A stretch of DNA of 40,023 nt, taken from positions 1 to 40,023 of the forward strand of contig NZ_SMLC01000060.1 of assembly GCF_004349245.1 (NCBI RefSeq), read 5' to 3'. This document shows positions 22,794 through 31,209 of this stretch, piece after piece. Position 1 is the stretch's first letter; the number at the start of each line of letters is the position of its first letter. Both the position numbers and the translations under genes were made by a program. The notes beneath the pieces were generated by a model. The model did not search any database. It was given only the letters and a program-made list of their open reading frames with translations, and was not told where the DNA came from. Origin of the DNA: Actinomadura sp. 6K520 (GTDB lineage: Bacteria; Actinomycetota; Actinomycetes; Streptosporangiales; Streptosporangiaceae).

Positions 22794-24218
22794 ATGTCCA
22801 TCAGCGATACCGCACCCGCGAGCCAATCCGAGCCGGTCCCCTTCGACGAGCACGGCATCGACCCCATCCCGGCGGCCTCCCGCGACTCGACTCCCTGGCA
22901 GCAGTTCTGGATCTGGTGCGGGGCCAACATCGCGCCGATCAACTGGGTGCTCGGCGCGCTGGGCATCACGCTCGGGCTGAGCCTGGTGGAGACCCTGCTG
23001 GTCATCGCGCTCGGCAATCTGCTGGGCTGCACGGTCTTCGGGCTGTTCAACGTCATCGGCCACCGCACCGGCGTCAACCAGATGGTCCTCGGGCGGGGGC
23101 CGTTCGGGCGGCGCGGCGCCGTCGTCCCCGGCCTGGTCCAGGGCCTGCTCACCATGGGCTGGGTCGGGGTCAACACCTGGGTGGTGCTCGACCTGGTGAT
23201 CGAGATCCTCGGGCAGATGGGGGTGCACGGCGGCACGGGACTGCGGTACGTGGTGGCCGCGCTCATCATGGCGGCCCAGCTGGCCCTGGCCCTGTACGGG
23301 TTCTACGCCATCCGCACTTTCGAGAAGTACACCGTGCCCGCCACCGTGCTGGTGATGCTGGCCATGACCGTGCTGGCGCTGAGCCAGGCCGAGCCGAACT
23401 GGACGGCCGCCACCGCGTCCACCGCCGGCGACAAGTTCACCGCCGTCACGCAGCTGCTCACCGCCATCGGCATCGGCTGGGGGATCAGCTGGGTGCCCTA
23501 CTCGGCCGACTACAGCCGCTTCGTGCGCACGGACGCCCCGGACCGGTCGGTGTTCTGGTCCACCGCGCTCGGCATGTACGTCCCGACCGTGTGGCTCGCC
23601 GCGCTGGGCGCCTGCCTGGCCAGCGCGGGCAGCGGCAGTGACCCCTCCAGCCTGGTGACCGGATCGTTCGGGATCATGGCCGTCCCGGTGCTGCTGCTCA
23701 TCATGCACGGACCGGTCGCGACCAACATCCTGAACCTGTACTCGTGCTCGCTCGCCGCGCTGTCGGTCGGCATCCGGATCGCCCGGTGGAAACTGACCCT
23801 GGTGGCCGGGGCGGTGGCGTCGGCGGTGCTGGCGGTCTTCGTGCAGGCCGACAGCTTCGCCCAGGCGTTCGACCACTGGATGGTGTCCATCCTGGTCTGG
23901 ATCAGCCCGTGGGGCGCCATCGTCCTGGTGGACTTCTTCGTCCTGCGGCGCGGCCGGATCGACGTGCGCACCCTCTACCTGCCCGGCGGTGTGAACCGCA
24001 GGGCGCTGGTCAGCCTGGCCCTCGGGCTGCTGGCGGGATGGGCCTGGCAGTTCGGCACGGTGCCCGCGTTGCAGGGGCCGATCGCGCGGGCGCTCGGCGA
24101 CACCGACTTCTCCTGGCTGTCGGGCGGCCTGGTCGCGGGTGGGCTGTACTACGCGCTGTCCGTCCGGGCGCGCCGCCGGGCCGCCGCCGCGCCGGGCCCG
24201 ATGGAGCCGGTCTCCTGA
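22794..24218 (+). CDS. NCS1-family permease (cytosine/purine/allantoin/hydantoin type)
   Basis: A 474-residue inner-membrane symporter with about 12 hydrophobic segments. The ATG is preceded by GGAGGA. The family start is clear: STPWQQFWIWCGANIAPINW (residue about 34), then MVLGRGPFGRRGAVVPGLVQ and WGISWVPYSADYSRF (about 230), and NILNLYSCSLAA further on. NCS1 transporters import nucleobases, allantoin, hydantoins, thiamine or pyridoxine with Na+ or H+. The C-terminus contains an LVDFFVLRRGRID loop typical of the family. The stop overlaps the asparaginase start (TGATG), so both are coupled. It is probably controlled by the divergent PucR. Confidence 0.94.
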   Translation: MSISDTAPASQSEPVPFDEHGIDPIPAASRDSTPWQQFWIWCGANIAPINWVLGALGITLGLSLVETLLVIALGNLLGCTVFGLFNVIGHRTGVNQMVLGRGPFGRRGAVVPGLVQGLLTMGWVGVNTWVVLDLVIEILGQMGVHGGTGLRYVVAALIMAAQLALALYGFYAIRTFEKYTVPATVLVMLAMTVLALSQAEPNWTAATASTAGDKFTAVTQLLTAIGIGWGISWVPYSADYSRFVRTDAPDRSVFWSTALGMYVPTVWLAALGACLASAGSGSDPSSLVTGSFGIMAVPVLLLIMHGPVATNILNLYSCSLAALSVGIRIARWKLTLVAGAVASAVLAVFVQADSFAQAFDHWMVSILVWISPWGAIVLVDFFVLRRGRIDVRTLYLPGGVNRRALVSLALGLLAGWAWQFGTVPALQGPIARALGDTDFSWLSGGLVAGGLYYALSVRARRRAAAAPGPMEPVS

Positions 24219-25186
24219 TGGGCGTCAGCATCGTGACCACGGGGGGCACCATCGCCTCGCGGCCCGCTCCGGACGGTGCCGTCCGGGTGGCGGTCCGCGG
24301 CCCGGAGCTGGCCGTCCCCGGCGCGGCCGTCCGGGTCCACGAGATGATGCTCACGCACAGCTTCAACCTCACCCGGGCCGAGGTGCTGCGCCTCGCCCGG
24401 CGGATCCTGGCGGAACTGAGGGACCCCGGCGTGGACGGCGTCGTGGTGACCCACGGCACCGACACGATGGAGGAGACGGCCTACCTGGTCGACCTCGTCC
24501 TCCCGCCGCCGTGCACGGTGGTGTTCACCGGAGCCCAGCGGCACGCCGGCGCGCCGGACGCCGACGGCCCCCGCAACCTCGCCGACGCGGTCGCCGTCGC
24601 GGCCGCTCCGCAGGCCCGCGGCATGGGCGCCCTCATCACGATGGCCGGGCAGGTCCACGCCGCCAGGTACGCGACGAAGGCCCACACGCTCCGGCCGGAG
24701 GCGTTCGCCTCACCGGGGCACGGGCCGGTCGCCCGCGTCCGGGACGGCCGGGTCGAGGTGGGCTCCCCGCCCACCCGGACGGACGGGTTCCGGATCGACG
24801 AGCTGGGCGAACTGGAGGCCCGGGTGGACGTCGTCCCGGTGTACCTGGACGCCGACGGGGTGCAGATCGCCGCCTGCCGGGCCGCGGGCGCCCGCGGCCT
24901 GGTCCTCCAGGCGCTCGGCACGGGCAACCCCACGCCGGGCGTGCTCCGCGAGATCGGCGCGTGCCTCCGGGAGGGCATCGCGGTGCTGGTCGCCTCCCGC
25001 TGCGCGGAAGGCCCGGCGACACCGGTGTACGGAGCCGGCGGCGGCGCCGACCTGGCCAGGGCCGGGGCGGTCTTCGCCGGCTCCCTGTCCGCCCCCAGGG
25101 CCCGGCTGCTGCTCATGGCCGCGCTCGCCGCCGAGGGCGGCCCGGAGAAGGCCCTGGAGCGCATCCGGCCCCACCTGCTCCCGTAG
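24218..25186 (+). CDS. Asparaginase / glutaminase-like amidohydrolase
   Basis: A 322-residue L-asparaginase-fold amidohydrolase. The two catalytic threonines are in TTGGTIASRP (residue about 8-17) and VTHGTDTMEET (about 72-82), the latter with the adjacent Asp; the helping Lys is in ARYATKAHT. GTGNPTPGV and ASRCAEGPATPVYG complete the family pattern. No signal peptide is present, so it works in the cytoplasm. Its start overlaps the NCS1 permease stop, a pairing that suggests that the imported compound or a product carries a primary amide rather than simple asparagine use. It would release ammonia and a carboxylate. Confidence 0.93.
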   Translation: MGVSIVTTGGTIASRPAPDGAVRVAVRGPELAVPGAAVRVHEMMLTHSFNLTRAEVLRLARRILAELRDPGVDGVVVTHGTDTMEETAYLVDLVLPPPCTVVFTGAQRHAGAPDADGPRNLADAVAVAAAPQARGMGALITMAGQVHAARYATKAHTLRPEAFASPGHGPVARVRDGRVEVGSPPTRTDGFRIDELGELEARVDVVPVYLDADGVQIAACRAAGARGLVLQALGTGNPTPGVLREIGACLREGIAVLVASRCAEGPATPVYGAGGGADLARAGAVFAGSLSAPRARLLLMAALAAEGGPEKALERIRPHLLP

Positions 25187-25280
25187 TCGGCAGGCGGCCC
25201 CGGGCCCGGCACCGCCGGTGCGACATCTCCCCGAGGAGCGGGTCCGGGGCTGGACATTTCACTGCCGGGAGTAGGAAAGA

Positions 25281-26675
25281 ATGGAAGATGTGACCCGCAT
25301 CGTGATCATCGGAGGAGGCCCGGGCGGTTACGAGGCCGCGCTCGTCGCGGCGCAGCTCGGCGCCGACGTGACCGTCATCGAACGGGACGGTCCCGGCGGC
25401 GCCTGCGTGCTCACCGACTGCGTGCCCTCCAAGACGCTCATCGCCACCTCGACCCGCATCTCGGTCATGTCGGAGTCGGCGGGCCTCGGCCTGCGCTTCA
25501 ACGGCGGCCCGGACGGGATCGTCGGGGCCCTTGAGGCCGACCTCGCCACCGTGAACAAGCGCGTCAAGGACCTCGCGCGTGCCCAGTCGTTCGACGTCGC
25601 CGAACGGCTCGCCTACGAGGAGGTCAAGATCGTCCGGGGGGAGGCCCGGCTGCTGGAGCCGCACCTCGTCGCGGTCGGCGACCGCCGCATCCGGGCCGAC
25701 ATCGTCCTGGTCGCGACCGGTGCGACACCGCGCATCCTGCCCGGGGCCGAACCGGACGGCGAGCGCATCCTGGACTGGCGGCAGCTCTACGACCTGCCGG
25801 AGCTCCCCGAGGACCTGATCGTCGTCGGGTCCGGCGTGACGGGCGCGGAGCTGGCCGGGGCCTACCAGGCGCTGGGGTCGCGGGTCACGCTGGTGTCGTC
25901 ACGCGACCGGATCCTGCCGACGGAGGACGCCGACGCGGCGGCCGTCCTGCAGGAGGTCTTCCTGCGGCGCGGGATGAACGTCATGTCGCGGTCCAGGGCC
26001 GCGGGCGTGGAGCGGTCGGGCAACGGGGTGATCGTCACGCTGGAGGACGGGACGAAGGTCGAGGGCACGCACTGCCTGATGACCGTCGGGATGGTGCCGA
26101 ACACCACGGGCATCGGCCTGGAGGACGTCGGCGTCCGCTGCGACCCGCGCGGCTTCGTGGAGGTCGACAAGGTGTCGCGGACGTCCGTCCCGAACATCTA
26201 CGCCTCCGGCGACTGCACCGGCATCCTGATGCTCGCGTCCGTGGCGGGCATGCAGGGGCGCATCGCCATGTGGCACGCGCTGGGGGAGGCGGTACAGCCG
26301 CTCAAGCTCGGCTGGGTCGCGTCCAACATCTTCACCGACCCGGAGGTCGCGTCGGTCGGCGTGACGCAGCAGATGGTCGACTCGGGCGACGTCAACGCCC
26401 GGACGGTCATGCTGCCGCTGTTCACGAACGCGCGAGCGAAGATGCAGGGCTTCGAGGACGGCTTCGTGAAGCTGTTCTGCCGCCCGTCCACGGGGATCAT
26501 CCTCGGCGGCGTCATCGTGGCGCCGCGGGCCAGCGAGCTGATCCTGGGCGTGTCGCTGGCCGTCCAGCAGCACCTCACCGTCAACCAGGTGGCGCAGACG
26601 TTCGCGGTCTACCCGTCGCTGTCGGGCAGCATCACCGAGGCGTCCAGAAGGCTCATGACCGAGCACGCCTACTGA
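25281..26675 (+). CDS. lpdA: LpdA-like NAD(P)H quinone reductase, flavoprotein disulfide reductase family
   Basis: A 464-residue flavoprotein. FAD binding is IVIIGGGPGGYEA (residues 7-19), the redox pair is GGACVLTDCVPSKT (C42 and C47), NAD binding is VVGSGVTGAELAG (about 180) and the second FAD motif is IYASGDCTG (about 311). The C-terminal catalytic His-Glu of true lipoamide dehydrogenases (HPTLSE) is replaced by YPSLSG, as I recall for M. tuberculosis LpdA (Rv3303c), which reduces quinones and is not a lipoamide dehydrogenase. Quinone reduction is therefore more likely. An AGGAAAG site precedes the ATG. Its last codons form half of a very large hairpin. Confidence 0.92.
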   Translation: MEDVTRIVIIGGGPGGYEAALVAAQLGADVTVIERDGPGGACVLTDCVPSKTLIATSTRISVMSESAGLGLRFNGGPDGIVGALEADLATVNKRVKDLARAQSFDVAERLAYEEVKIVRGEARLLEPHLVAVGDRRIRADIVLVATGATPRILPGAEPDGERILDWRQLYDLPELPEDLIVVGSGVTGAELAGAYQALGSRVTLVSSRDRILPTEDADAAAVLQEVFLRRGMNVMSRSRAAGVERSGNGVIVTLEDGTKVEGTHCLMTVGMVPNTTGIGLEDVGVRCDPRGFVEVDKVSRTSVPNIYASGDCTGILMLASVAGMQGRIAMWHALGEAVQPLKLGWVASNIFTDPEVASVGVTQQMVDSGDVNARTVMLPLFTNARAKMQGFEDGFVKLFCRPSTGIILGGVIVAPRASELILGVSLAVQQHLTVNQVAQTFAVYPSLSGSITEASRRLMTEHAY

Positions 26676-26708
26676 CGGGCGCGCCCGTCAGCAGGCGTGC
26701 TCGGCCAT
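26655..26708. terminator. Near-perfect 54-bp palindrome overlapping the lpdA stop
   Basis: Positions 26655-26708 are self-complementary about a centre between 26681 and 26682. Of 27 base pairs only two mismatch (26658/26705 and 26671/26692). The left arm contains the last six codons and the TGA of lpdA. It lies between convergent genes and should end transcription in both directions; the sequence could also extrude as a cruciform. Confidence 0.8.
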
Positions 26709-26760
26709 CCGCACCGCGGAGCGAGTCCGTGCGCGGCGGTCGAGGAGCACCGGCCCCGGG

Positions 26761-28221
26761 TCAGAAGCCGCCGAAGTCGCCGAAGCCTCCGCCGCCGAAG
26801 TCGCCGCTGCCGAAGTCCCAGCCGCCGCCGACGTCGCCGCCGTCCCCGCCGAAGCCGCCCATGGCGTCGCCCCCGCCGTAACCGCCGAAGCCGCCCATCA
26901 TCGAGCCGAGCATGGTGCCGACCATCAGGCCGCTGAGCATGTCGACACCGCCGTAGCCGCGGTAGTAGCCGCCGGCGTAGGGACCGTACGCGGGGCCCGC
27001 GTCCCAGTAGGGGCGCCGTCCGCCGCCGTACGGGACCATCCGGACGTCCGGGTCCGCCCCGTGCCGGAGCGCCTCCGCGTCGGCCGCGCAGGCCGGGACC
27101 GACCGCGCCGTTCCGCCCGGAGGCGCCCACAGGACGTCCTTCGCCGAGGGGCCGTGCTGCGGGTTGAAGAAGCAGGGCGCACGCCGTTCGGGCACGGGCT
27201 CGCCGGCGAGGCGGGCGCGCGTCGCGGTCATGTAGTACCGGCCGTCCTCAAGGGCGGTCGTGACCTCCTGCATGTCCTGCGGCCGCCTGGCGCGTTCGGT
27301 CGCCCGCTTGGCCTCGTCGTAGGAGTTCATGGCGTGCTCGTAGTCGGAGCGGATCTCGGGTTGGAGTTCCTTGTCCATGACGTCGAGGTCGAGGTGCGCG
27401 ATGTCCTCGCCCAGGAGGGTGACGTCCTCCTGCACGCCGTTCTTGAGGTCGGCCATCTCCTGCTCCGCGCGGACGCGCTGCCGCTGGCGGGAGACGAGGA
27501 ACAGACCCGTCACGCCCGCGGCCAGCAGGATCAGCACGCTGAGCATGACGAAGCCGCCGATCGCGGTCGACCGGGCCTTCTCGTCCGCCTTCTTCTCGGC
27601 CAGGTCGCTGAACTGGACGAGCCGGTCCTTGAGCGGCACGCCGTTGGTGCGGGTGACGAGCTGGTTGATCTCGGTGCTGCTCAGCTTCTTCGAGATCCCG
27701 CTCATCCGGGTGCCGTCGGCGGTGACGGCCAGGTAGGTCTCGCCCTCGCCGACGCGGTTCGCGACGGCCTTGAGCATCTGCCCCACCTCGGCGCTGGACA
27801 CGTCGTCGCTCACGACGACCGCGCGGATGTCGGCGTCGGACGCGCCGGCCAGCGCGTTCCTGACCTCGTTCTGGTCGGCCGCGGAAAGGACGTCACCGGC
27901 CCCGCTCGTCACGTAGAGCCGCGAATCCATGAGGCCCTTGGCGATCTGGCCGACGGTGTCGGCCGCCGGCGCGGCGGCCGCGGTGCGGATCGTCGATGTC
28001 CGGGTGCCGGTGGTCTGGGTGCCCGTGGTCTGGGTGCCCGTGGTCTGGGTCCCGGTGGTCTGGACGGTGGCTGACTCGGTGGCTGTCTGTGTGGTGGCGG
28101 GCTGTCCCGTGGCGGCCTGTGCGGGGGCGGTGAAGGCGAACGCCGGCAAGGCGACGGCGGCGATGATCGCCGAGACGGCGCCCCGGCGTGCCGCCCGGAT
28201 GGCCCGGATCTCGGTGCTCAT
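26761..28221 (-). CDS. Exported membrane-anchored protein with TPM-like domain and Gly-rich tail
   Basis: A 486-residue protein starting at the ATG encoding MSTEIRAIRA. A signal peptide ends near AQA (residue 36) and is followed by a Thr/Gln/Gly linker with a perfect TTGTQ repeat. A TPM-like domain spans about 88-180 (VSDDVSSAEVGQML, then GETYLAVTADGTRMSGIS), then a membrane segment at about 220-244. A charged coiled-coil region with ERARRPQDMQEV and an actinobacterial Cys motif (CFFNPQHGPS, then VLWAPPGGTARSVPAC) follow. The last 60 residues are almost only Gly, Phe, Asp and Tyr, ending GDFGGF. A surface or septal role is plausible, but the function is unknown. It converges on lpdA. Confidence 0.85.
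   Translation of the reverse strand: MSTEIRAIRAARRGAVSAIIAAVALPAFAFTAPAQAATGQPATTQTATESATVQTTGTQTTGTQTTGTQTTGTRTSTIRTAAAAPAADTVGQIAKGLMDSRLYVTSGAGDVLSAADQNEVRNALAGASDADIRAVVVSDDVSSAEVGQMLKAVANRVGEGETYLAVTADGTRMSGISKKLSSTEINQLVTRTNGVPLKDRLVQFSDLAEKKADEKARSTAIGGFVMLSVLILLAAGVTGLFLVSRQRQRVRAEQEMADLKNGVQEDVTLLGEDIAHLDLDVMDKELQPEIRSDYEHAMNSYDEAKRATERARRPQDMQEVTTALEDGRYYMTATRARLAGEPVPERRAPCFFNPQHGPSAKDVLWAPPGGTARSVPACAADAEALRHGADPDVRMVPYGGGRRPYWDAGPAYGPYAGGYYRGYGGVDMLSGLMVGTMLGSMMGGFGGYGGGDAMGGFGGDGGDVGGGWDFGSGDFGGGGFGDFGGF
28004..28063. repeat. In-frame minisatellite, four 15-bp units
   Basis: Four consecutive 15-bp units of the GTGCCCGTGGTCTGG type, with one or two changes, encode the TTGTQ repeats in the linker of the exported protein. 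Unit length is a multiple of three, so copy number can change without frameshift. Confidence 0.85.
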
Positions 28222-28330
28222 GCTCCCAGTCTGCCCACGTGAAAGCCGGATTCGCTTCATCCCAGCGACTGATTTGCGGTCTGGGCGCATGGGGAGCACA
28301 CCCCAGGCCGTAAACGGGGGTGTGGCCAGG

Positions 28331-28380
28331 GCCGGAACCCGTCCGTCCCCGCGCCGCGGGCGGGACGGACGGGTTCCGGC
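28331..28380 (-). terminator. Strong terminator of the carboxylase gene, 19-bp stem
   Basis: Positions 28331-28349 pair perfectly with 28362-28380 around a 12-nt loop. The stem begins at the base directly after the stop codon of the leftward carboxylase gene. Confidence 0.85.
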
Positions 28381-30144
28381 TCAGCTGTCCTTGATCTCGC
28401 AGATGACGGCGCCGGAGGAGACGCTCTGGCCCACCTCGGCGGTCAGGCCGGTGAGCGTCCCCGGCTTGTGCGCGGTGATCGGCTGCTCCATCTTCATCGC
28501 CTCCAGGACCACGACGGTGTCGCCGGCCTCCACGGTCGCGCCGTCCTCGACGACGACCTTGACGATGGTGCCCTGCATCGGGCTGACCAGGGAGTCGCCG
28601 GACGCCTGGGCGCCGCCGCCCTTCTTCGCCCCGCGCCGCCTGGCGGGCTGGGCGCCGCCGGCGGGCGCGGACGCGCCGAGGCCCGCGGGCAGCACGACCT
28701 CGATGCGCCGGCCGCCGACCTCCACCGTGACGCGCTCCCGCTCGCCCTCGTCCGCCTCGTCTCCGGCGGCGGGCGTCTCGTACGGCGGGATACGGTTGTC
28801 GAACTCGGTCTCGATCCACCGGGTGTGGACGGAGAACGGCGTCGCGTCGTCCTCGGGGACGAACGCCGGGTCGTCCAGGACCGCCCGGTGGAACGGCAGG
28901 ACGGTCGGCATCCCGCCGATGGCGAACTCGGCCAGCGCGCGGCGGGACCGCTCGACGGCCTGGCGGCGCGTCGCGCCCGTCACGATCAGCTTGGCGATCA
29001 GCGAGTCGAACGCCTGCGGGACGGTCTGCCCGGCGCCGTAGCCGGTGTCCAGCCGGACCCCGGGGCCGGTGGGCGGCTCCCACTCGGTCAGCGTGCCGAC
29101 CGCGGGCAGGAACCCGCGCCCGGCGTCCTCGGCGTTCAGCCGGAACTCGATCGAGTGCCCGCGCAGCTCCGGGTCGCCGTACCCGAGTTCCTCGCCGTCG
29201 GCGATGCGGAACATCTCCCGGACGAGGTCGACCCCGGCGACCTCCTCGGTGACCGGGTGCTCCACCTGGAGGCGGGTGTTGACCTCAAGGAACGAGATGG
29301 TCCCGTCCTGGCCGACGAGGAACTCGCACGTGCCCGCGCCGACGTAGCCGGCCTCCTTGAGGATGGCCTTGGACGAGCTGTACAGCAGCTCGACCTGCTC
29401 GTCGGTCAGATACGGCGCCGGGGCCTCCTCGACGAGCTTCTGGTGGCGCCGCTGGAGCGAGCAGTCGCGGGTGGACACGACGACGACGTTGCCGTGCCTG
29501 TCGGCGAGGCACTGGGTCTCGACGTGCCGCGGCCTGTCGAGGTACCGCTCCACGAAGCACTCGCCGCGCCCGAACGCGCCCACGGCCTCCCGGACGGCGG
29601 ACTCGTACAGCTCGGGCACCTCGTCCAGCGTCCGCGCGACCTTGAGCCCGCGTCCGCCGCCGCCGTACGCCGCCTTGATCGCGATCGGCAGGCCGTGCTC
29701 CTCCGCGAACGCGACGACCTCGTCCGCGCCCGACACCGGGTCCTTGGTCCCGGCGACCAGCGGCGCGCCGACCTTCTGCGCGATGTGCCGCGCCTGCACC
29801 TTGTCGCCCAGCGCGGTGATCGCCTCGGGCGGCGGGCCGATCCAGGTCAGCCCGGCGTTCTGCACGGCCGCGGCGAAGTCGGCGTTCTCCGCCAGGAACC
29901 CGTAGCCGGGGTGGACGGCGTCGGCGCCGGTGTCGGCGGCGACCTTCAGCAGCTTCTCGATGTCCAGGTAGCTCTCGGCCGCGGACTGCCCACCCAGGGC
30001 GAACGCCTCGTCGGCGACCCGAACGTGCAGCGCCTCCAGATCGGGTTCGGCGTACACCGCCACACTGGCCAGGCCCGCATCACGGCAGGCTCGGGCAATA
30101 CGAACCGCGATCTCTCCGCGGTTGGCGATCAGGACCTTGCGCAC
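28381..30144 (-). CDS. Acyl-CoA carboxylase alpha chain (biotin carboxylase + BCCP)
   Basis: A 587-residue AccA3-like fusion. Residues 1-445 are biotin carboxylase: KVLIANRGEIAVRIARAC at the start, the ATP-grasp glycine loop AAYGGGGRGLK (about 165), HVETQCLADRHGN, RDCSLQRRHQKL, the catalytic EVNTRLQVEHPVTEEVAGVD (about 290) and the C-terminal domain. After an Ala/Gly/Lys linker the biotinyl domain has VVLEAMKMEQPI with the biotin Lys (about 550). It supplies carboxybiotin to acyl-CoA carboxylase beta chains for malonyl- and methylmalonyl-CoA, hence for fatty acids and polyketides. The GTG start at 30144 has GGAGGAG upstream. The beta chain is not in the window. Confidence 0.94.
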   Translation of the reverse strand: MRKVLIANRGEIAVRIARACRDAGLASVAVYAEPDLEALHVRVADEAFALGGQSAAESYLDIEKLLKVAADTGADAVHPGYGFLAENADFAAAVQNAGLTWIGPPPEAITALGDKVQARHIAQKVGAPLVAGTKDPVSGADEVVAFAEEHGLPIAIKAAYGGGGRGLKVARTLDEVPELYESAVREAVGAFGRGECFVERYLDRPRHVETQCLADRHGNVVVVSTRDCSLQRRHQKLVEEAPAPYLTDEQVELLYSSSKAILKEAGYVGAGTCEFLVGQDGTISFLEVNTRLQVEHPVTEEVAGVDLVREMFRIADGEELGYGDPELRGHSIEFRLNAEDAGRGFLPAVGTLTEWEPPTGPGVRLDTGYGAGQTVPQAFDSLIAKLIVTGATRRQAVERSRRALAEFAIGGMPTVLPFHRAVLDDPAFVPEDDATPFSVHTRWIETEFDNRIPPYETPAAGDEADEGERERVTVEVGGRRIEVVLPAGLGASAPAGGAQPARRRGAKKGGGAQASGDSLVSPMQGTIVKVVVEDGATVEAGDTVVVLEAMKMEQPITAHKPGTLTGLTAEVGQSVSSGAVICEIKDS

Positions 30145-30371
30145 GTGGGTCTCCTCCCTAACCTCGCACGCGCAGTCTAGATAACGGACGTTTCGGGTTT
30201 TCGTAAGCCCCTCCTTATCGGGCCGCGGCGCCCGTGCGGGACGTCCCGCGCGGGGCTCGCGGCCCCGGCCGCCGGGGCCGCGCACCGGTCCCCGTTTCCC
30301 CGCTCCCGCAGGGCCTGACGGGTGTACTCTTCGGCACGAATCTGCTCGCCTCTTATCAGCGGGAGAGGCCG

Positions 30372-30914
30372 ATGGTGCGCCCGTGGCTCCGGGCCGGCCT
30401 GGTGTTCGCCCTGGCCGCCTGCCTGCTGGCTCCCTCGTCCGCCGTCCGGCGGGTGGACCCCGACGTGGACGCCGACGTCACCCGCCAGCTCACGATCGCC
30501 GCCGGCACGCTGCTGCGGCACCGTTCGCAGGCGCTCGTCCTGAAGCACCACCGCGACCACGCGCCCGCGCCCCGCGAGGTGTACGGCGTCCGGATCTCCC
30601 CGCGGCTCGCGCGCTCCCAGGAACGGGCGGTGCGCGAGCTGCAGAACCGCAACCGCGCTCCCGTGGAGGGCGGTCCCGCCTACACGGGCGCCCGCACGAG
30701 CCTCGACGGCGGGCACGCCGTCCGGAAGGGCGACCGCATCACGCTGGAGGCGGTCGAGAACACGGTCGTCCGCTACGGCAGCGGCAAGGTCACCCAGTCG
30801 GTGCGGCGCCGGTTCGTCTTCCAGACTCGGGGCCAGCAGATCACGTTGGTCGCCGAGCGCGTGCTCGACGCGGACGCGCGCCCGGTGAACGACCCCTTCG
30901 CGCCGGCCCGCTGA
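30372..30914 (+). CDS. Secreted hypothetical protein
   Basis: A 180-residue protein with a probable Sec signal peptide: MVRPWLRAG, a hydrophobic stretch to about residue 22 and cleavage near PSSAV. GGGAGAGG lies just before the ATG. The mature part starts with a helical region (DVDADVTRQLTIAAGTLLRH) followed by an Arg-rich stretch and then four or five predicted beta strands (ITLEAVENTVVRYGSG, then RRFVFQTRGQ, then ITLVAERVLD). The helical start resembles the leader part of actinobacterial secreted amidase-domain proteins, but the amidase domain itself is absent. I see no catalytic motif. It stands alone, divergent from the carboxylase gene. Confidence 0.72.
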   Translation: MVRPWLRAGLVFALAACLLAPSSAVRRVDPDVDADVTRQLTIAAGTLLRHRSQALVLKHHRDHAPAPREVYGVRISPRLARSQERAVRELQNRNRAPVEGGPAYTGARTSLDGGHAVRKGDRITLEAVENTVVRYGSGKVTQSVRRRFVFQTRGQQITLVAERVLDADARPVNDPFAPAR

Positions 30915-31209
30915 CCGGCGGGTCACCGGGCACTTTTCCCAATGGGCGCGAAAGCGTGCGCTCGGGCATTCTGACCGGCGGTGTTTACCCTCGTCACAAG
31001 GCAGGTGTGCGCTCGCGGGGAATACCGGTATGGCCACATCCGGACGGGCCGGGACACCCCGGAAACGCCCCGTGGCCGGGGGTTCGGCGCACCGGCTCTG
31101 GAAGAACGTGATCGAGGCGGCGTAGGCTGGCGCTCGTAACGAGCCTTTTCCGCTCCGCGGTGTCGAGGAATAGGCTCCATTCTTCGGCCCGGGTGTGCAA
31201 AACCGAGCC

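Larger units (their letters stand above)
18414..25186. other. Catabolic gene cluster inserted in a conserved gene block
   Basis: Six genes form one functional unit: rightward DUF1989-ene reductase-deacetylase, leftward PucR, then rightward NCS1 permease-asparaginase. The set of regulator, importer and four degradative enzymes is self-contained. It sits exactly in the divergent gap between the cyclotransferase and lpdA genes, which are neighbours in mycobacteria as far as I recall. No transposase, direct repeat or tRNA marks the edges, and base composition is like the rest, so age and route of insertion are unknown. Confidence 0.55.

Noticed and set aside
18414..25186. Integrative or transposable element
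   Set aside because: No integrase, transposase, terminal repeats or tRNA target was found at either boundary.
30915..31209. Small gene or RNA in the gap before the EccC-like gene
   Set aside because: Short frames there have no ribosome binding site or protein-like composition, and no stable conserved RNA structure was recognised apart from the terminator.
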